A stretch of DNA of 50,000 bases from Paulinella micropora (Eukaryota; Cercozoa; Imbricatea; Euglyphida; Paulinellidae), in assembly GCA_019918135.1 (NCBI GenBank), contig WBZZ01000599.1:27501-77500 (forward strand). Reading direction: 5' to 3'. A model generated the notes under the pieces. That model was not told the origin of the DNA, did not search any database, and worked only from the letters and a program-made list of their open reading frames with translations. The position numbers were made by a program, and so were the translations under genes. Below, piece by piece: positions 31,456 to 40,643 of this stretch. Position 1 is the first letter of the stretch; each line of letters opens with the position of its first letter.

Positions 31456-32056
31456 CTACCTCTCGGAGACTCCCCTCATTGCAACATAATCATTCAACCA
31501 TGCATCAACATTTTGTCCGGGTTTTGGATACATGTTCTCGAAAATTTGCGCTTTTATGTTCTTGTTAACCCCGAAGATTGAACCGAACTTGGCTCTCACT
31601 GCCTCTATCAGCTCTATCGGTCCTGTGACTGTCTTAGTACGCAAATATCGAACGACAACAGGATGAGAAAATCAACAGACAGAATGAGTTGTAGTGTTCG
31701 CATGCGCTCATAATGCTTCTTTTCTTTCTGTACTACTTTCACCCTAGTGTGTGTGCTCGTTTCGACTGTCTTCGTTTCTCATGCTTCATTTTCTTTGCTC
31801 TTTTCTCTCTCCAGTGTTTCTTTTGTTCATCAGTTAGCTTCGCCCAATCCTTCGGCTTGTCTTCGGAGGGTGTCTTGCTTTCGTCTTTCTTCAGCGTTTT
31901 GGGTCTCTGTCTACCTGCGTCTGACGAACTGCCTTCATCATCAGAATCTACATCAGGGGTATCCTCTGAGTCAGGTTCATCAGGCAACTCCCTCTCCTCA
32001 ATCTCCAGTGCTTTGACTGTCATAAGGATATTTAACCTTTGCCTTTGCTGGGTCAC
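31456..32056 (-). pseudogene. Copia-2 gag middle part
   Basis: 31739-32056 is acidic then basic (DEPDSEDTPDVDSDDEG, DWAKLTDEQKKHWREKRAKK). 31456-31644 holds FENMYPKPGQNVDAWLNDYV, typical of the gag helix bundle. The frames are separated by stops. Confidence 0.55.
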
Positions 32057-32220
32057 ATGGCATCAAATGCCAGCGTGACGCACTCACCATGCCAGGTACT
32101 GATGCCCTTTGCATAGTTCACTAGCTTGTAACGGAAGTCGGAATAATTCCGAGTGGTACCATCCAACTGCGGGATGTACTCTTGCTTTAAACCCATTGTT
32201 TTCTCAGTTCCAAGGCTCAT
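32053..32220 (-). pseudogene. Copia-2 gag N-terminus
   Basis: 55 codons from an ATG that is part of the primer-binding site (TTATGAGCC). It reads EYIPQLDGTTRNYSDFRYKL, like the 'L-x-G-x-N-Y-x-x-W/F' start of copia gag, and closes at a TGA. A consensus donor (GTGAGT) follows GGCATG at about 32086, so an intron is conceivable. Confidence 0.6.
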
Positions 32221-32222
32221 AA
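32214..32222 (-). other. Copia-2 primer-binding site, tRNA-Met anticodon-arm type
   Basis: In element sense TTATGAGCC, directly after the LTR match. It is complementary to GGCUCAUAA of a tRNA-Met anticodon arm. It shares TTATGAGC with Copia-1 although the LTRs are unrelated. Confidence 0.6.
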
Positions 32223-32484
32223 AGCTACCCATCGTGCAACCTTTACCGACCCCTTTCAGAGTCTATCCGGGCTACCTAGCAAGACTATCAACGCAGTATG
32301 GAAACGCACTTTAATAACTCGTATAATAAAAGAACTGACGCTTTGACTTCCACGTCACAGACTGACTAACTTAGATATAGGTCTTACGCATTTCGGTTAA
32401 CATTGGCATTATTGACTGTCCGGCCTATTGAAAAATAAACTACCTAAGTAACGGTGAATTAAATTGAAATAGTAATGACCAACG
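32222..32484 (-). repeat. Copia-2 5' LTR
   Basis: 263 bp, partner of 17232-17497. Differences include CACTTTAAT against CAGTTTAAT, and TTAGATATAGG against TTAGGTATACTAGG. Confidence 0.9.
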
Positions 32485-32489
32485 GATTA

Positions 32490-33180
32490 TGCCGGCCCTA
32501 TCGGAATGAATATCGTACCGGACCGAAACATTAATATTGTGTTAAACTTTCTTTAAGTTTTTACTTCAAGTTTACACTTCTATCAAGTTTTAGTTCCGTT
32601 ACTTCATTTTTCCGTTTATTTATCAACTGTCATAACCGTTGTAGTTGTTACGTTTTCAACCGAGGCTGCCGTTAACAGATCAATTTATTTATCTTTACCG
32701 GTTAACTTTTTAGAAAATGTTGACTATTGCCTTTTCCCTCTATATCTGAAAACTTTATTTCCTTTGACCGCTTTTTCCGGTCCACAGTCATAATTATTGA
32801 TAGGTACTAAATAGGCAACACTGGCACCAGGTAAAGTGGCACTCTTTCACCCTTTTTACTTTATTTTTCCAGACTGATTTGAAGAAGTCAAACCGCTACA
32901 CAACCCCGGTCACAGTGCTCGCACTTGAAATATTATCGTTAGTTCTCAGAATCAAACGAGAATTTGTATTGTTTCGCAAAGGACAAGTAGTCTGTCAAGC
33001 AAGTGTACTAAATAAACTGGAATTGACCATCCGGGCCAGCGTCTTTTGGTATCTTCCCCGTTCTCGGAAGTATTTTGAAATCAAATGACAGCAGTGTGTG
33101 TATTCATTTGAATGCCGGTAACAATGGTAATTTCCTCACAGGAGGGTAGTAGTCAAGACTTACAGCCCACCCGGTATATA
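32490..33180 (+). mobile_element. LTR-3 right repeat
   Basis: Diverged direct repeat of 10600-11430; see that entry for shared blocks. It starts five bases to the right of Copia-2, which had therefore jumped into or beside the start of this LTR. 33181-33640 carries no recognised feature. Confidence 0.65.
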
Positions 33181-33649
33181 ATGGCATTACTCTATGTTCC
33201 GGTCTGTCGGTTATCCTTGGCTTGGAGAGTACGGAGTCCCTTCTACATTAGGTATTAACATATATTCCTCATTCTTCATATATATCGTTAGACAGTCGTT
33301 ATGTTATTAATATTAAATCATAGTATTGAGTCACTGTAACAGATCTTAACCGACACTTGAAAGGTGACATTTGGATTAACGATAGTTTATTAAAACCTGG
33401 CTGACATCACATGCGTTGGATGAAATTTACGCGCATCTCAGAGTCTGCAAAGGAAATTCGATTTTGACTAAACCTTGGCAAATTTATTACAGAAACAACT
33501 TGTTTCTTATTGGCACGGTTTAGTCGAAATCTCATTTCCAATTATATATTTATTGGACTATCTTGGGGTGGAGCAGGGCCGGGAAACAGAAAAGACAGAT
33601 TTTTCAAAGCAGAACTTCGGAGGGTACCGTAACGCATACATCGATTATT

Positions 33650-33660
33650 TTGTGTGTGTA

Positions 33661-33691
<31 letters not shown>

Positions 33692-33735
33692 ACGTACGTA
33701 CGTACGTATGTATGTATGTATGTATGTATGCATGT
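33650..33735 (+). repeat. TG/TATG/TACG microsatellite
   Basis: (TG)n, then (TATG)n, then four TACG and again TATG units. Confidence 0.95.
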
Positions 33736-33826
33736 ATGCACTTAATATGTATGATTATATTATATAGGTATTAATCAACACAAAGGACCTTAATCAAGAA
33801 CTTGCATCAATATTGTCGGTCATCCT

Positions 33827-33868
33827 AATAATAATAATAATAACAATAATAATAATAATAATAATAAT
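33827..33868 (+). repeat. (TAA)n tract, first of many linking the SINE array
   Basis: From here to the window end nearly every element is bounded by (TAA)n (or ATT on the other strand): about 34088-34118, 34387-34443, 34675-34731, 35143-35189, 35431-35496, 35729-35782, 36084-36127, 37411-37446, 37749-37788, 38020-38078, 44192-44238, 44611-44636, 44929-44966, 45508-45530, 45626-45674, 45931-45963, 47745-47772, 48042-48066, 48740-48768, 49041-49075, 49536-49557 and 49832-49857. Confidence 0.95.
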
Positions 33869-34087
33869 AGTGCTTCTCTGTCAATGGCTGATGCAAATCT
33901 GCACATGCGCCTCCATCGTCTCACCCGTGAGGGGAGTACGAAGAATTGACGATAGGCTCTAATGACACCCCCGCACGGGCAGTTCCAACACTTCCAGACG
34001 GACCGGTATGTTCAATGAAAATACTGGTGGCACCGACGGGAATCGAACTGGCGACAGGGCCCAGATGGTAGAACTTGACCACTGGGC
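33869..34087 (-). mobile_element. SINE-1 copy a (tRNA-derived)
   Basis: Element sense: tRNA-like head (A box TAGCCCAGTGG, B box AGTTCGATTCC), a body with TTTTCATTGAACATACCGG, and a 3' module ATGGAGGCGCATG followed by (ATT)n. This copy lacks the first bases of the head (it ends at GCCCAGTGG). Confidence 0.9.
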
Positions 34088-34118
<31 letters not shown>

Positions 34119-34386
34119 GTGCTTCTCTGTCAATGGCTGATGCATTTCTGCACATGCGCCTCCATCGTCTCACCCGTGAGGGGAGTACGAAGAATTGACG
34201 ATAAGCTCTAATGACACCCCCGCAAGGGCAGTTCCAACACTTCCAGACGGGCCGGTATGTTCAATGAAAATACTGGTCCAGAAATAGACCGGTATGTTCA
34301 ATGAAAATACTGGTGGCACCGACGGGAATCGAACTGGCGACAGGGCCCAGATGGTAGAACTTGACCACTGGGCTATCACGGTGTCC
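34119..34386 (-). mobile_element. SINE-1 copy b, two internal modules
   Basis: Full head starting GGACACCGTGATAGCCC. The internal ~35-bp module ACCAGTATTTTCATTGAACA... occurs twice. Confidence 0.92.
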
Positions 34387-34443
<57 letters not shown>

Positions 34444-34674
34444 GTGCTTCTCTGTCAATGGCTGATGCATTTCTGCACATGCGCCTCCATCGTCTCACCC
34501 GTGAGGGGAGTACGAAGAATTGACGATAGGCTCTAATGACACCCCCGCAAGGGCAGTTCCAACACTTCCAGACGGACCGGTATGTTCAATGAAAATACTG
34601 GTGGCACCGACTGGAATCGAACTGGCGACAGGGCCCAGATGGTAGAACTTGACCACTGGGCTATCACGGTGTCC
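34444..34674 (-). mobile_element. SINE-1 copy c
   Basis: Full length with one internal module. One substitution in the head (CCAGTCGG for CCCGTCGG). Confidence 0.92.
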
Positions 34675-34676
34675 AA

Positions 34677-34731
<55 letters not shown>

Positions 34732-34733
<2 letters not shown>

Positions 34734-35137
34734 ATATCTGAGGCGTACTGATGCAGCTAATGGCATATCCTCAACGGACATAAGCCTCCAATACCCTTGT
34801 TCGAGGTCCTCCAACCCCCCGTGTCAGTCTCTCGCCTGATGATCGGGGCCACCGATGGAGCTCCTGAGGGCAAGACTGCACTAAGCCGAGGTTATTCCGC
34901 AGTCCCAGCAACCTCTTGCAAGACGTCACCGAATGTGCAAGTGCATACACCAAGCGCGGTTGCTAGAGCTGCCTCGAAACCCCACCCATAACAATCTGGT
35001 GTCTGCTGGGTCCTGGGCTATCAACCAGCATATGCGGAGTTTAAGATCTTTTACGCGCGCAACGACCCTCCTCCCCAGCATCTACCACCAAAGGGTTATG
35101 AGTTGGCGTCACAGTTTAACGCCTTGAGGCCATTGGG

Positions 35138-35142
<5 letters not shown>
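34732..35142 (-). mobile_element. SINE-2 copy a
   Basis: About 410 bp. In element sense it starts CAGCCCAATGGCCTCAAGG, contains GGTGGCCCCGATCATCAG and ends GGAGGCTTATGTCC, about 45 nt, (ATT)n. It is unrelated to SINE-1 except for the 3' end. Other copies lie at 45964-46232 and 48316-48739. Confidence 0.8.
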
Positions 35143-35184
<42 letters not shown>

Positions 35185-35189
35185 TAATA

Positions 35190-35430
35190 GTGCTTCTCTG
35201 TCAATGGCTAATTCAAATCTGCACATGTGCCTCCATCGTCTCACCCGCGAGGAGAGTACGAAGATTTGACCGATAGCTCTACTGATAAACCCACAGGGCA
35301 GCTCCAAGCCTTCCAGACAGACCAATACCTTCAAAGCAACATACTTTGAAAATACTGGCACCGACGGAAATCGAACTGGCGACAGGTCCCAGATGGTATT
35401 GACCTTGACCACTGGGCTATCGCGGTGCCA
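35190..35430 (-). mobile_element. SINE-1 divergent copy d
   Basis: Older or subfamily copy. The head starts GGCACCGCGATAGCCC, whose first seven bases pair perfectly with CGGTGCC at the head's end. The body has many substitutions. Confidence 0.88.
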
Positions 35431-35433
35431 TTC

Positions 35434-35496
<63 letters not shown>

Positions 35497-35728
35497 GTGC
35501 TTCTCTGTCAATGGCTGATGCATTTCTGCACATGCGCCTCCATCGTCTCACCCGTGAGGGGAGTACGAAGAATTGACGATAGGCTCTAATGACACCCCCG
35601 CAAGGGCAGTTCCAACACTTCCAGACGGACCGGTATGTTCAATGAAAATACTGGTGGGCACCGCCGGGAATCGAACTGGCGACAGGGCCCAGATGGTAGA
35701 ACTTGACCACTGGGCTATCACGGTGTCC
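35497..35728 (-). mobile_element. SINE-1 copy e
   Basis: Full length with one module. The head has a small change (GGCGGTGCCC). Confidence 0.92.
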
Positions 35729-35730
35729 AA

Positions 35731-35780
<50 letters not shown>

Positions 35781-35782
35781 TA

Positions 35783-36083
35783 GTGCTTCTCTGTCAATGG
35801 CTGATGCATTTCTGCACATGCGCCTCCATCGTCTCACCCGTGAGGGGAGTACGAAGAATTGACGATAAGCTCTAATGACACCCCCGCAAGGGCAGTTCCA
35901 ACACTTCCAGACGGGCCGGTATGTTCAATGAAAATACTGGTCCAGACGGATCGGTATGTTCAATGAAAATACTGGTCCAGACGGATCGGTATGTTCAATG
36001 AAAATACTGGTGGCACCGACGGGAATCGAACTGGCGACAGGGCCCAGATGGTAGAACTTGACCACTGGGCTATCACGGTGTCC
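35783..36083 (-). mobile_element. SINE-1 copy f, three internal modules
   Basis: Full head. The module between head and body is repeated three times with CCAGACGGATCGG spacers. Confidence 0.92.
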
Positions 36084-36096
36084 AATAATAATAATG

Positions 36097-36127
<31 letters not shown>

Positions 36128-36128
<1 letters not shown>

Positions 36129-36737
36129 TAGGGGCTGCGCCAACACCTGAAAGGATGGTTTGCGGTGCGCTCCGCGCACCCCCCCCCCCCCCCCGGGCTG
36201 GGGTTCCCGAGGGGAGAGGCCCCCGGACCCCCCCTTTCCCGTCGACAGGGTACGTTCAATTGCCGGAGGTACCAGCAGGACGCAAGTGTAAGCTCTGGTG
36301 GCATAAAACCTTAAATCTCTGGTTTTTGTGCCACCCGCCACCAAAACTTTTTTATCTCCCAAGAGAGCGCACCGAGAGGTGTCGGGTACACCAAGCATCA
36401 GCCTCAAACTCCCTCAGGTGTGCGCAAACGGCGCCTGGTGGCGCAAAAACCTCAATTTTCCGGTGTGTGTATGCCACCCGGCGCGACAATTTTATATTTT
36501 CGAAGAGAGCTCATCAAGAGGTGTCAGATACACCAAATAACAGCCGCTAACTCCCTCTGGTGTGCGCAAACGGCGGCTGGTGGCACAAGACCTCAAGTTT
36601 CTGGTGTGGGTACCACCCGCGACCAAACGGGTACGTACAATCGACGGGCTAGGGTTCCCGGGGGGAGGCCCCCCCGGACCCCTCCCTGCTGCCGTCGACA
36701 GGGTACGTTCAATTGCCGGAGGCACCGGCAAGTACTG

Positions 36738-36760
<23 letters not shown>
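36128..36760. repeat. GC-rich minisatellite family, copy 1
   Basis: Starts CTAGGGGCTGCGCCAACACC after (TAA)n and has C-runs. Repeated blocks are GTCGACAGGGTACG(TT)CAATTGCCGG, CTGGTGGC-AAAACCTCAA, GTGCCACCCGCGACC and GGGTACGTACAATC. Related to 44967-45507. No credible ORF; the frames are repeat artefacts. Confidence 0.8.
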
Positions 36761-36769
<9 letters not shown>

Positions 36770-36810
36770 AAACAAAAAACAAAAAACAAAAAAACAAAAA
36801 AAAAAAAAAA

Positions 36811-37310
36811 AGGAAATTTGGCATTCAGGACACTCCCCACGCAAATATTTGCGTGAATTCCTAAAAAATCATACCAGCATCAAGGTCGAGTCTGGGGCTA
36901 GCCACCCTGATGTATGTATGTATGTATGTATGTATGTATATATGTATGTATGATTGTATGTATGTTTGTATGCTATGTTATGTTATGTTATGTTATGTCA
37001 TGTTATGCAATGTTATGTTATGTTATGTTATGTATGTCATGTTATGTTATGTTATGTTATGTTATGTTATGTTTATGGTTATTTCCCAACTCCTCCTGGT
37101 TCGCACAAACCATGATTTATTCAGATGGGAAAGCAGAAAATAGGCTTAAAAAAACAAGGAAATTTGGCATTCAGGATACTCCCCTAACGCAAATATTTGC
37201 GTGAATTCCAAAATAAGTATATCAGCATCAACATCGAGTCTGGGGCTAGCCACTCTGCCAATATGAGTTCCCAACTCCTCCTGGTTCCCACAAACCATGA
37301 TTTATTCCGA
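36811..37310 (+). repeat. duplicated segment with a TATG/TATGT expansion in one copy
   Basis: AAGGAAATTTGGCATTCAGG through GTCTGGGGCTAGCCA occurs at 36811-36910 and 37156-37258. CCCAACTCCTCCTGGTT...ATGATTTATTC follows at 37086 and 37269. In the first copy about 165 bp of (TATG)n and (TATGT)n separate the halves. Each copy holds ACGCAAATATTTGCGT, a perfect palindrome (one base different at its left flank). Confidence 0.85.
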
Positions 37311-37406
37311 CAGGGGTGCCGAAATGCGGGGTGGGGGTGGGATACACAATTTTGATTTCCCCCCTCCCCCCAAACCCCCGACCCCCTTGACCAACACCTT
37401 TCAGGG

Positions 37407-37410
<4 letters not shown>
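37311..37410. repeat. GC-rich family 3' end fragment
   Basis: CCCCCTCCCCCCAAACCCCC, then CCAACACCTTTCAGGGA, abutting (TAA)n. The same ending is seen at 45460-45507. Confidence 0.7.
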
Positions 37411-37445
<35 letters not shown>

Positions 37446-37448
37446 GTG

Positions 37449-37748
37449 GTGCTTCTCTGTCAATGGCTGATGCATTTCTGCACATGCGCCTCCATCGTCT
37501 CACCCGTGAGGGGAGTACGAAGAATTGACGATAGGCTCTAATGACACCCCCGCAAGGGCAGTTCCAACACTTCCAGACGGACCGGTATGTTCAATGAAAA
37601 TACTGGTCCGGACGGACCGGTATGTTCAATGAAAATACTGGTCCGGACGGACCGGTATGTTCAATGAAAATACTGGTGGCACCGACGGGAATCGAACTGG
37701 CGACAGGGCCCAAATGGTAGAACTTGACCACTGGGCTATCACGGTGTC
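37449..37748 (-). mobile_element. SINE-1 copy g, three internal modules
   Basis: As copy f; the spacers read CCGGACGGACCGG. Confidence 0.92.
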
Positions 37749-37788
<40 letters not shown>

Positions 37789-38019
37789 GTGCTTCTCTGT
37801 CAATGGCTGATGCAAATCTGCACATGCGCCTCCATCGTCTCACCCGTGAGGGGAGTACGAAGAATTGACGATAGGCTCTAATGACGCCCCCGCACGGGCA
37901 GTTCCAACACTTCCAGACGGACCGGTATGTTCAATGAAAATACTGGTGGCACCGACGGGAATCGAACTGGCGACAGGGCCCAGATGGTAGAACTTGACCA
38001 CTGGGCTATCACGGTGTCC
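37789..38019 (-). mobile_element. SINE-1 copy h
   Basis: Full length with one module. Shares the GATGCAAATC variant with copy a. Immediately followed by the (TAA)n that forms the tail of LINE-B. Confidence 0.92.
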
Positions 38020-38020
38020 A

Positions 38021-38078
<58 letters not shown>

Positions 38079-38129
38079 GGCTTCCTCAGACTATAGCATC
38101 AGATCCAGATCCTGGACATGTGCCTCCAT
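38079..38129 (-). other. LINE-B 3' recognition-like module
   Basis: ATGGAGGCACATG, then the hairpin TCCAG-GAT-CTGGA (38104-38116), then the stop codon and TCTGAGGAAGCC, then (ATT)n. The same architecture ends SINE-1, SINE-2 and the elements at 45531 and 49076. Confidence 0.75.
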
Positions 38130-40562
38130 TGGGTCACCGGGGTCAGCCGATCCCAACGCATTGTCAGAACACCAAACAGACATAGCAGCAACAGCAACAG
38201 CAGGGGCAGATGGGGGCTGTGAAGTGCATGAAGAGCTAGATGCGAGGGTGTTAGCTGAAGAGAAGAACTCGGAGACACTACGCTGCGCTCCCGAACCCCT
38301 CTCTCTAGCCAGGACGTCCACACTGCGCGGACGGCCGCGCCGCGCAACATCAACGTCACTTGGGGGAGAGGGTGGGACAGAAGCTGATGGAACCTCAGTG
38401 AGGTCAATCACCTCCTCACCCCCATCATCCACCCCAAGCTCCTCCCTTTTACCCTCCCTAGCAGACCAACACTCAGACACATATGATCCAAACAACACAT
38501 CCACCTTTGGAGGGGGACGCAACGCTGTAACCCCTAACAACGCAGCAAGCCTAAAGTTACTGCGGAAGCGCGACTTCCCCTGAAAAAGCTTACAAAACAA
38601 TCGTGATTGATCCACAGGCGACATATCATCCCAACCCTGCCGTACAGAGCCCTCCCGCTCCCGCCCAAGCAACACATCCTCCACCACAACCTCACCACCT
38701 ACGACCTCACCACCCTCCTCACTCCCTCCATCCCCCTCAGCACCCCCCACAGCCATGCCACTGAGCCTCTGCATACTCAGCAACAGCTGCTCACGTCTCC
38801 CCTCATGCATGGGGCAATCCCATAAGAAGTGCGCAAGGGACTCATTGACATCATCATGACAACAGAAGCAGCGAGGGGACATGCCACTGACCAACTTGCT
38901 GCGGTACAACCGAAGGCGGTTGTTGCAGCTGAGCAACCTTCTCCGAAGCAGATTATAATGCGCATCATCAAGGGCTACCCATCTTGGGAACTCCTTAGTT
39001 CCAAAGACTTGTCTTAGGATGACTCGCAGGCCATCAGTAAGATCGCTGCCTGCCTCTCGCTTGTCCCACATCAGTTGCTGCACCATCTTGACGTCCTGCT
39101 GAAGGGCCCACTTGTCCACAGTCGAACTCCAACCCTCGAGGTCCTTCTCTGAGCTATTTAGGAGCTCCTGAAGCCCTTGTTGTAGATGCATTGAGTCCCT
39201 GATAGCGCCTTCGGCCTCCGCAGTCCAGTCGGATTTGACTTGAGATGCGATGACAGGAAATCGCTTCTCCGGTAGAACACGCAGCCGTCCATAGAACTTC
39301 AGTTGCGCCGCCCGCCGCAAACGCTCCGCACTCAAAGAGCGCGCCAGAAAGAGTGTAATCCACTTGCTTGTCTTAGGGCTGATGCCGAGAATCATCCTCA
39401 TGGGGCGCAGCATTGCTGCCTCCAGCTTGGTGAGCTGCGATACGGGGGCACGCCAGACATCGAAGGCGTACTTCAGCTTGGCCCCCACAAGTTGATTCCA
39501 GCACATGAGACGATACCTAGCTTGTATCTCACCTGCACACCACAAAGAGTACCAACCTGCGGTGGCGACTTCAGTGACACGCGTAGCCCGCAGGGCCTGC
39601 TCCTTCCACTTCAGGTCGTCGGTGATAACCACTCCCAGGTACTTGTACTGACTGGTGACACAAAGCTTCTGGCCGCGAAACAACACCACGGGCTCACCTC
39701 GCTCCCTGATACTTGGTCGTTTCGCCTTGCTCGACGTGTAAATGGGCATGATTTCCGTCTTGCCGGGCTTCAAGTTGACTTCCAGCCGGTAATCTTCCGC
39801 GAACTTGGCCACAACATTGACCATCTTCTGGAGCTCGGTGCGACTGTGAGCGATGAGGGCCACGTCGTCCGCGTATAGAAGTGCCTTGATGTCGTTCAGC
39901 CGCTTCACATCCGTGATCTTGAGGGCACTCGCCAGCCGATCACACAGCTCATCCATAAAGACGTTGAAGAGTGTGGGAGAGAGAGGGGACCCCTGTTGGA
40001 CCCCTACACCCTCCAGTACTTCGGGGGTGAGTGCTCCATCAACTAGCACTTGCGACGAAGTCTGCTCGTAGCACCTGCGTAGCGTGCGCCAGAACTTGCC
40101 CCTTACACCCAGCTTCCAGAGCCTCTCAAATAGGCCATCTCTCCAAACAGACGGGAAAGCCTTGCGTAGATCGACGAACAGGACATACGACTCCCGCTTC
40201 TGCTGCTGACGCCCCTTCAACCTCTGCCAAAGGGTAAAGACCTGATCCGTAGTGCGACGCCCCGGGCGGAAGCCTCCCTGCTCTGGACGTAGCTTATCCG
40301 GGCCATCCACGAAGAGCGTTAGACGAGTAGCTAATAAGGACAGATACAGCTTACCAAGGCAACTAATAATCGAGATATCCCTCCAGTTGTCAGGATCCGT
40401 AGAATCCCCACCCTTGGGGATATTGACGATGAGATTCCCTTGCCCCAAGCTTTTGGAGTCCTCTCGGCTTCTCGAATCCAGTTGAAGTACTGCGTTAAGT
40501 AGCCATTGATGTAGGCGCCGCCATACTTGAGCATCTCGTTCTTCACTTTGTCCTCGCCACAA
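38091..40562 (-). CDS. LINE-B reverse transcriptase ORF segment
   Basis: 823 codons, open; the upstream part is out of frame. RT motifs: DNWRDISIISCLGKLY (58-73), FVDLRKAFPSV with catalytic Asp 131, GVQQGSPLSPTLF (187-199), YADD (230-233), and GVVITDDLKW thumb region. A CCHC site follows at C565-x2-C568-x9-H578-x4-C583. A Gly/Glu-rich segment and EEVIDLTE (716-723), a canonical SUMO-interacting motif, come next, then a Ser/Pro-rich tail. The last 12 codons (MEAHVQDLDLML) overlap the RNA module. True coding before about 40450 lies in another frame (ALNNHKACGEDKVKNEM). The clade cannot be fixed by eye; the RT spelling is of the APE-type groups. Confidence 0.9.
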   Translation of the reverse strand: MWRGQSEERDAQVWRRLHQWLLNAVLQLDSRSREDSKSLGQGNLIVNIPKGGDSTDPDNWRDISIISCLGKLYLSLLATRLTLFVDGPDKLRPEQGGFRPGRRTTDQVFTLWQRLKGRQQQKRESYVLFVDLRKAFPSVWRDGLFERLWKLGVRGKFWRTLRRCYEQTSSQVLVDGALTPEVLEGVGVQQGSPLSPTLFNVFMDELCDRLASALKITDVKRLNDIKALLYADDVALIAHSRTELQKMVNVVAKFAEDYRLEVNLKPGKTEIMPIYTSSKAKRPSIRERGEPVVLFRGQKLCVTSQYKYLGVVITDDLKWKEQALRATRVTEVATAGWYSLWCAGEIQARYRLMCWNQLVGAKLKYAFDVWRAPVSQLTKLEAAMLRPMRMILGISPKTSKWITLFLARSLSAERLRRAAQLKFYGRLRVLPEKRFPVIASQVKSDWTAEAEGAIRDSMHLQQGLQELLNSSEKDLEGWSSTVDKWALQQDVKMVQQLMWDKREAGSDLTDGLRVILRQVFGTKEFPRWVALDDAHYNLLRRRLLSCNNRLRLYRSKLVSGMSPRCFCCHDDVNESLAHFLWDCPMHEGRREQLLLSMQRLSGMAVGGAEGDGGSEEGGEVVGGEVVVEDVLLGREREGSVRQGWDDMSPVDQSRLFCKLFQGKSRFRSNFRLAALLGVTALRPPPKVDVLFGSYVSECWSAREGKREELGVDDGGEEVIDLTEVPSASVPPSPPSDVDVARRGRPRSVDVLARERGSGAQRSVSEFFSSANTLASSSSCTSQPPSAPAVAVAAMSVWCSDNALGSADPGDPMEAHVQDLDLML

Positions 40563-40643
40563 GCTTTGTGGTTATTCAGGGCACGTTGCCTTGCAAGGAC
40601 CTCCTCTTGCGTGAACGGCTTGTCCAGCTCTTCGCAAGTGTCT

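Larger units (their letters stand above)
17232..32484 (-). mobile_element. Copia-2, Ty1/copia retrotransposon split by Copia-1
   Basis: Minus-strand element: 5' LTR 32222-32484, gag to pol from 32220 down to 26131, a post-pol region, the Copia-1 insertion (17977-25991), the rest of the 3' region, and the 3' LTR 17232-17497. The two LTRs differ by about four substitutions and a 3-bp indel. GATTA occurs at 17220-17224 and 32485-32489, possibly the target duplication, though seven extra bases separate the left one from the LTR match. The coding region carries several frame breaks, so it is inactive. Confidence 0.88.
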
